Shown here: positions 34,049 to 43,000 of the stretch, in pieces
Layout: each line of letters starts with the position of its first letter
Numbering within the stretch: position 1 is the first letter of the stretch
Origin: Saprospiraceae bacterium
GTDB taxonomy: Bacteria; Bacteroidota; Bacteroidia; Chitinophagales; Saprospiraceae
Direction of reading: 5' to 3'
NCBI GenBank assembly: GCA_020629615.1
Contig: JAHDCZ010000014.1
Coordinates: 1-45,588 of the forward strand
Length of the DNA: 45,588 nt
Notes under the pieces: model-generated
Databases searched by the model: none
What the model was told of the DNA's origin: nothing
Seen by the model: only the letters and a program-made list of their open reading frames with translations
Made by a program: the position numbers and the translations under genes

Positions 34049-37000
34049 TTATTTTTTAAGCACAATTAACTTTTGGTTAAAAGACTCCAGACCAATTTTA
34101 AAATTCAATTGATATACGCCTGCATTTAAATCTTGTATATTAATCGTTCTTGTATGTTCACCTGGCTGCAATCTTTCCATAAAGAAATTCCTTTTCACCA
34201 CTTTCCCATTTGCATCCCATATGCTTATTTGAACATCAGATAATTGATTAATATTTAAATCCAAATTAATATGATCAATGGCGGGATTAGGATAAACACT
34301 AACCGCATGAGCATTATCAATTGCATTTACTTTTATACTAATAGTTTGACTAAAATCAAATCCTCCATCTAAATCAACTTGTTTCAATCTATAATAGTAG
34401 ATTCCTGATTTTTCAAGATCAAAATCCTTTAAATCATAATTAGTAATTTCTGAAGTAGATCCTTTTGATGCCACTTTACCGATTAATCTAAAGTCAGAAT
34501 CCGACTGATGTCTCTTATATACCTCAAAATGACTACTATTGAATTCAGAGGCTGTCGACCAAAGGAGTTGGTTAAAACTTCCTCTATTTTCACCTGTAAA
34601 ACTCAACCATTCAACTGGAACAACTCCGAATACTAGTCCCGCATCAACGTGAGGAATACTATCACCTACATTCATTTGATAGAACTTCGTGGTATTCGGA
34701 CCATTGCTATGATCAACATCGCTATCGGTCTGGTCATTTCCAAGATTTGCAGTAGTCATTCCATACCCTGTTGGTGGAGTAAATCTCAAGAAATAATCAT
34801 CTCTCTGTAAATAATCGATATTATAGGTTCCTGATACCGAAGTTGTTGCTTCCGCAATTTTCTCGCCAATCGCATTAAAGGCTTCCACAAGTACTCCACT
34901 CATTGCCGGCTCTCCAACATCTTGCTGACCGTTTCCATTATCATCTCTCCAGACCCTATCACCTATTTGAGCCATAGGGTAATATCCTGCACCTAAATCA
35001 CACTTTTCTTGTCCAGAGAAAACAACAAAATCATCACTAGTTCCAAATCCATAAGTGTTGTCGATATCACTATCATGCGCCTCAATGTTTCCTCGATCTG
35101 GCTGTACTGGTACTAATCCATATATAGGCATTAATACTTCAATATAATACTGACCTGGAGGTGCACAGAATTTAAAGTATCCATCGTCAGAAGGTGATCC
35201 TGGTTTGTAGCTAGTTACTGTTGTTTCCCAAATAGTCCATGTCCCAAAATGATTCTTCCAAAGATTTACTTCTAATCCATTGATACCATTTTCTATTTCG
35301 TCCCATACATCATCTTCATCTTCATCATACCATACTAATTCTCCAATAGGAACACAGAAATAATATCCAGCATCCCAATCCAAATCATTCTCACCTGGAT
35401 CCAAATGCGTAATTGTTGTAGTTCCCGGTCCATTAGATCCATCTACATCACTATCGGTTCCGTCATTCACTCCGGTATTAGGGAAGGTTATTTCCATTCC
35501 TTCAGGAGTTTCAAATTGGAGATAATAATTTCCTGGATATAATAAATCAAACAAATATTTACCATTAGGATCAGTGGCGGTGGTTCGGATCAATTCCCAT
35601 GAATCATTATACAAATGAACAACAACCCCAGCTATCCCTGGTTCGTTTAAATCCATTTGTCCATCACCATCAATGTCGTGCCAAACCATATCTCCAATAC
35701 TTGCTAAAATCAATAATCCAGCATCAAATGTACTGTCATATTCTCCTCCGTCAATATAAGTACAGGGAGCCAAACCTGTCAAGACATCTACATCACTATC
35801 CAATGCGTCATCCGTGCCTTGATTCGCATAAGTAAATGCGCAACCCACCGGTAAATTAACGAGGTCATATCCAACTTGATAATTTCCTGGTATCAAATTA
35901 TTGAAAAAGTAGAAACCCTCTGAATCTGTTATTTGAGTTTCCAAGACATTACCATTACAATCTGTCAATGTAACAATCACACCTTCAACCCCTGGTTCAT
36001 TCGGGTCCTGAATACCATCACCATCTAAATCTTTAAAGACAGTATCTCCCAAACCTCCTACAACTATAATTTCTGCTGCATCATTATCATCTTCGTCATC
36101 ATCTTCTGGGTTGAAAATGTTTTCATCGATAACATTATCATTATTATCTTCTTCGTCAAAAATTAGATCTGGATCAGGTCCATCTACCAAGTCATTATCA
36201 TTATCAGGATCATCATCCAAAATACTATCAAAATCTGTTTGATCCTCTCCGATTTCATTAGTAATATTACTCACTTCAGCCTCATTGTACCAGGAACCCA
36301 TAGTAGCATTTTGAGGGACGACAACTTGTAATTTTAAACTCAATAAAATTGAAGCTCCTGGAGCTATCGGTCCTTGAATAACATTCTTCAACAATCCTTG
36401 AGACATAAACCAACCTGGATTAATCGTCGAATCAAAAGCATAACCATCTCTGATGTAGTCTGTTACTTCCACATTGTAGACCGGTACATTTCCTTGATTG
36501 AATACTCGAATATTGTAATCCGCAATTTCATTAATCATATATGGTCCCTTATCATCGATCCATTTAATTAATGCAACATCATAAATTTCGATACATGCAA
36601 TATCCTGATCATCTTCATCATCACCTGGATTATTCAAGCCATCTTCATTTATCTCATCATCATTTTCATCTCCACATTCTAACATGTTATCATTGGTTGG
36701 ATCCATATCAAAATTACTATCTATGTCTCCGTCAATCACCTGTCCATTTTCATCTTTCGCTGTTTTGATCTCCGCTGAGTTTGTCCATCCATTTAACTCA
36801 TCACTAGACTGAGCAATTAACCTGATGGTTAAATATCTTATTTCACCGGGCAAAATCGAGCCAGATATAGTGCTTGTTAGCATACTATAAGGTGCGATGC
36901 CTTCCCAAATATCATTGCCTACTAAGCTAGGGTCATATACTAATCCATTGGGCAAATATTCTACTACCACAACATCATTTACAGCTTTATTCCCTTGATT

Positions 37001-40000
37001 ATGCACTTCAATAGAATATTCTATGACATCACCATAAACATATGGGCCATTTGTAATAACTACTTTCCTTAAAGCCAGATCATAGATTTCAATACATGCT
37101 GGATCTGTATCATCTTCATCCCCAGCTTCTAAACCTTCTCCATCAAAACTATTATCTTCTAATGGATCTCCACACTCTGTTTCTGGATCGTTGGTTGGAT
37201 CCATATCTGCATTACTATCAGCATCAAGCGTGGTTCCTTCCGTAGACTCAGATTGTTTAATTTCAGCAAAGTTGTTGTAATTATTAACTCCACCAGATGT
37301 TTGTTCTAGAGTTAAGAACAATGGAATTTCTATATCTTGTCCACCTGCGACAATTGAAACTGGAATATCATAGCGTAGCATTCCATTCCCCATGTCTATC
37401 CAATTCAAATTATTACTAGCAAGGAAACTATATCCAATAGGCATATAATCCACTACTTGAACATTTACTGCATCTACATTTCCTTGATTACGAACAACAA
37501 TTTTAAATTCAATCAATTCTCCATATTGATACGGTTGTTGCGATACTACCTCTTTAATCAATGCCAAATCAAATATTTCGATACATGCAATATCTTGATC
37601 ATCTTCATCATCACCTGGAATATTCAGACCGTCTTCATTAATCTCGTCATCATTTTCATCACCACATTCTAACATGTTATCATTATTCGGATCCATATCA
37701 AAATTACTATCTATATCTCCTTCGATCACTTGTCCGTTTTCATCCTTAGCTGTTTTGATCTCCGCTGAATTTGTCCAGGCATTTAAATCATCACTTGGAC
37801 CTGCGATTAATTTTAAAGTCAATAACCTTATCTCACCTGGTAATATTGATCCAGACAATGTACTTGTAAGCATGTCAAATGGAGTACTACCTTGCCATAT
37901 CTCGTTACCCGCAAGTGAAGGATCAAAACTTAATCCATTGGGTACATACTCCACAACTACAACATCATTCATTACCGTACTTCCTTGGTTATAAACTTCA
38001 ATAGTATAGTCTACTACATCACCGTAAACGTAAGGTCCGTCAGAAGTCACAACTTTTCTAAGGGCCAAATCATTTATCTGAATCCCTGCAGGATCATGAT
38101 CATCTTCTTCTCCTCCTTTGTCGGTACTAGTTAAATCATTATCTGCTAAATCTCCAGGTAATAAATTGGTTTCTTCAGAATTACTCGTTCCAGGTGTACT
38201 ATCTATATCTAAAACGTTTTGAAGAAGTTCATTAGTAAACCCTGTAATTTGAGTATAGATTATCCAATCTTTATCACCTCCCTGTGTTTGATTTATAGTT
38301 AATACTAATGGTATATCAACACAATCTCCTGGATTAATGACATCTGGATAAAAATATCTAATGTCTCCGTCTGGCCAAATCGTCCACCCCATATCATTTA
38401 AGACAGGATTAAAAGTATAGCCTACAGGCATATATCCAGTTATTTCAATTTTTTCAACTGGTCTATTTCCTTGGTTGCAGACTTTTACGTTAAAAGTTAT
38501 ATCATCTCCATATTGATATGGACTTTGGTCTGCAAGAGTTATTATTTGCGCCAAATCATAAATAGGAATAATTGCAGGATCATGATCATCTTCATCGTCC
38601 ACACCGTCGCCATCTAAATTATCATCATTTACAGTATTAGGTTCACCACCAGCATCATTATCTATTATGTCATCAGGAGTGCTATCAATGTCATCACCAC
38701 TATTATCAAATCCATCTATATCTTTTGTCGCAGTGATTTCTGCATAGTTGGTCCAGGCATTTATATCGTCCGAACAGCTTTGCACCTCAAGAATCAAGGG
38801 GATTACAACTTCTTCACCAGGATTTAAAAGACCAGAATAGGTATAATTGGCCTGATTAGTAAGTGGGTTATAAAACCATGCGCCATTAAACCCAGAAGCA
38901 AATCCAAATCCACAAGGAATGTAATCAATTACATTAATGTCCCTAGCAGTTTCATTTCCTTGATTTACCAGCTTAATATCAAATTGAATGAAGTCACCCA
39001 ACTCATAAGAAGGTAATTCCATATTTATAGTTTTGATTAATGCAAGATCAAAGATCTTTGGAGCTGCTGGATCGCTATCATCTTCATCTTCATTAAGTGT
39101 AGGACCATTTCCAAAAATTTCATTGTCATCTGGATCCCCTGGTTTTACGAGATTATCATTAAATTGATCTTGATCAGGTGTACTGTCAATATCATTTGCG
39201 ATTTCTCCATTTGGATTCATAGCTTGTGAAATCTCTGCATAATTATCCCAACTCATGCTTCCGATAGACCTCATTAATTTTAAGGTAATAGGAATTGTTC
39301 TTGACATCCCAACTTCTATTGTGGGGATAGTATAAACAGCTCCATTCGTGGTAAGCATCCATCCAGGATTAACATTTGAAACAAACATAAATCCACTTGG
39401 TATATAATCTGTGATTTGTACTTGAAAAGCATCAACATTTCCTTGATTGAAAACCTCGATCTCAAAAGTTATTAAATCATCATAATTATATGGTCCAGTA
39501 GTTTGTAAAGTCTTTCTTAGTGCTAAGTCAAATATTATGATATCACCACAAACTTCATCTATTTCTTCAGGAGTTCCATCGTGATCAATATCTAAAGCAC
39601 TTTGATTGAATAGGCCTTGATAAGGAGTAGCTAGATCTGGATTCCCATTCCCACATGGTTCATAAAATTCATCCCCAACCGAATTTGGATCCAACAAATC
39701 AATACTAACATTGACTGTCAAAAAATAACTATCGCTACTCAGCCCAGCTATATTTTGAATAGATGCTAGTGTCCAAGGGCCTGATCCACTTAAAATTACT
39801 GGTGTTGGATTCGCAGGATGACCAACCGCAGTGGAAGTGAAAGAAGCGCTTTCAATAACAATATCATTTTCAAAAAATGGTGTATCCGTTAGTGTATAAT
39901 CTTCAATAAAAACTCCTGTATTCTCAACTATTATTTCGTATACAACGGTAGAAGTACCATCAGTTTCTTGTAATATACTAACTAATTCCTTTCGATGTGT

Positions 40001-43000
40001 TAAACAATTATTAGGAAAATCAAGATCAACAGAACAAATAGAACCACAGCCATTCGCATCGGTTACTGTTACTAAATACGTCCCAGGTATTAGATCAGAA
40101 TTTGTAGCATCTGTTGATCCATCACTCCATAGGTAAGTATATGGTAGTGGACCTCCAACACCACTTGCAGTTACCTCTCCATCATTTCCTAAACATGATG
40201 GGTGATTTAAAACTGTACACAAAGCAGATACTTGTTCTTCATTTTCTATTTCGAAGGATCTTACTGAAACACATCCATTAGCATCCGTAAGTGTAATGGT
40301 GTAATCTCCTGCGATCAATCCATTAAATTCCTGAGGAGAGATAGCATTCATTTGAAATAAATCTCCACTTATTGCAAATGGCGCTGTTCCACCAAACCAG
40401 TCTATAGTTACAGATCCATTTGCATCTTCACATGTAGAATTAATAGTTGAAGCTAACGCAAAAGGTCCTTCCGAATTTCCAACTAAAGCAGTTACAGTAT
40501 CTGTACATCCATTGATGTCTGTAACTGTCACCGTGTAAGAACCAGGGTTTAGGCCTGTAAAAGTTTGAGGGTTGGAAGCGTTAGTCTGAGATAAATCACC
40601 ACTTAAGGTAAATGGACCCGTACCGCCCGACCAAGAAATAACAACTTGACCGTTTATCAATCCACAAGTAGCATTAACTGAAGTAGAAGAAGCCATAGGT
40701 CTATTAGAATCTCCAACTGTAACCGAAGCTGCACCTGTACATCCGTTACTATCTGTTACTATTACAGAATAACTTCCTACCCCTAAGTCAGTAAATGTGT
40801 GTGGACTTGTTGCATTGACTTCAAATAAGTCTCCACTGATTACAAAAGGGCCTGTTCCATCTATCCATGAAATCGTAACAGAACCGTTGGAATCACCACA
40901 TGTTGTATTCATAGCACTTGCATTTGCAACAGGTTGGTTTGAACCTCCGACAGTTGCGCTTGCTGTATTTGTACATCCATTTGAATCTGTTACTGTAACT
41001 GTATAAGTACCAGCACCCAAGCCAGTAAATACTTGAGGACTCACCGCATTCATTTGGGATAAATCACCACTTATCGTAAATGGACCCGTGCCTTGAGTCC
41101 ACGTTATTGTTACTGAACCATCTGAATTACCACAGTTTGTATTTACTGCACTTGCGTTCGCCAAAGGTTGATTTGAGCCTCCTACTGTGGCAAATGCCGT
41201 ATCGGTACATCCATTGTTATCCGTTACAGTAATGTTATAAGTACCAGCACTCAAACCTGTAAATGTTTGAGGACTCACTGCATTCATTTGGGATAAATCA
41301 CCACTTATCGTAAATGGACCTGTTCCGTCGGTCCACGTTATCGTAACTGAACCGTCAGAATTACCACATGTTGTATTCATTGCACTTCCATTAGCGATGG
41401 GTTGATTCGAACTTGCGATGGTTGCTGTTGCCGTATCCGAACACCCGTTACTATCCGTAACAATTACAGAATAGCTTCCAGCACTGAGGCCCGTAAATGT
41501 TTGAGGACTTGTCGCATTTGCTGAAAAAAGATCGCCACTTATAACAAAAGGACCTGTGCCCTCCGTCCATGTAATTGTAACCGAACCGTCAGAATTACCG
41601 CATGTTGTATTGACTGCACTTGCATTGGCAACTGGTTGGTCCGAATCTCCTACAGTAACTAATACAGAATCAGAACAGCCATTGTTATCCGTTAATTCCA
41701 ATGAATAATTACCTGCACTCAAACCTGTAAATGTATGAGGGCTTGTCGCATTTAATTGAAATAAATCGCCACTTATGATAAAAGGACCTGTGCCGTTGGT
41801 CCATGTAATCGTTATCGATCCATCAGAATTACCACAGCTTGTATTGACTACAGATGTATTCATAGCTGGCCCATCAACATTACCTATATTCGCTGTTGCA
41901 GTATCAGTACAACCATTAACATCTGTTACCGTTACTGTGTATGATCCTACACTTAAACCTGTAAAATTCTGAGGACTTGTAGCATTTGATTGAGATAAAT
42001 CGCCACTTATTGAAAAAGGGGCTGTTCCTGCAGACCATATTACCTGAATTTCTCCATTATCTTGACCACAAGTTGCGTCACTTGAATTGGCACTCGAAAC
42101 TAGTCCCATAGAAGTACCCACCATTGCTGTTGCTGTATCTGTACATCCATTACTGTCTGTAACAACAACAGAATATGTACCCGCACTTAAGCCCGTAAAT
42201 GATTGAGGACTCACTGCATTCACTTGAAATAAATCGCCACTTATAGTAAATGGTGCAACACCTCCCATCCATTCAATTGTAACAGACCCATTTGAAAATC
42301 CACATGTTGTATTCACGGCTTGTGTATTTGCCATTGGTCTTTCAGAATTCAATACGATTGATGTTGCGGTACCCGAACAACCATTTACGTCAGTCACAGT
42401 AATCATATATGTACCGGCGCTTAAACCAGTGAACGTTTGCGGACTTACCGCATTCGTTTGTGATAAATCGCCACTTATGTTAAAAGGTCCCGTACCACCT
42501 GACCATGTAACTTGTATTTCACCATTTGTTAAGCCACACGATGCATCTGTGCTGATAGCATTCGGCATAAGTCCTATGGAACTTCCTACGTTCGCTGATG
42601 CTGTATTCGAACAACCATTCGCATCAGTAACCGTTACTGCATATGTTCCGGCATTTAAGCCTGTAAACGTTTGGGGACTCGTCGCATTCGCTTGCGACAA
42701 ATCGCCACTTATATTATATGGTCCCGTGCCACCTGACCAGGTAATTTCTACTTCTCCATTCGTTAAACCACAAGATGCATCAACCCCTGTTGCATTGGGC
42801 GAAAGTCCTGAAGAACTTCCAATTGTAGTTGAGGCCGTATCTGAACAACCATTTGCATCGGTCACTGTTATTGTATAAGTTCCGGCACTCAAGCCCGTAA
42901 ATGTTTGGGGACTCGTCGCATTCGCTTGCGACAAATCGCCACTTATATTATATGGTCCCGTGCCACCTGACCAGGTAATTTCTACTTCTCCATTCGTTAA

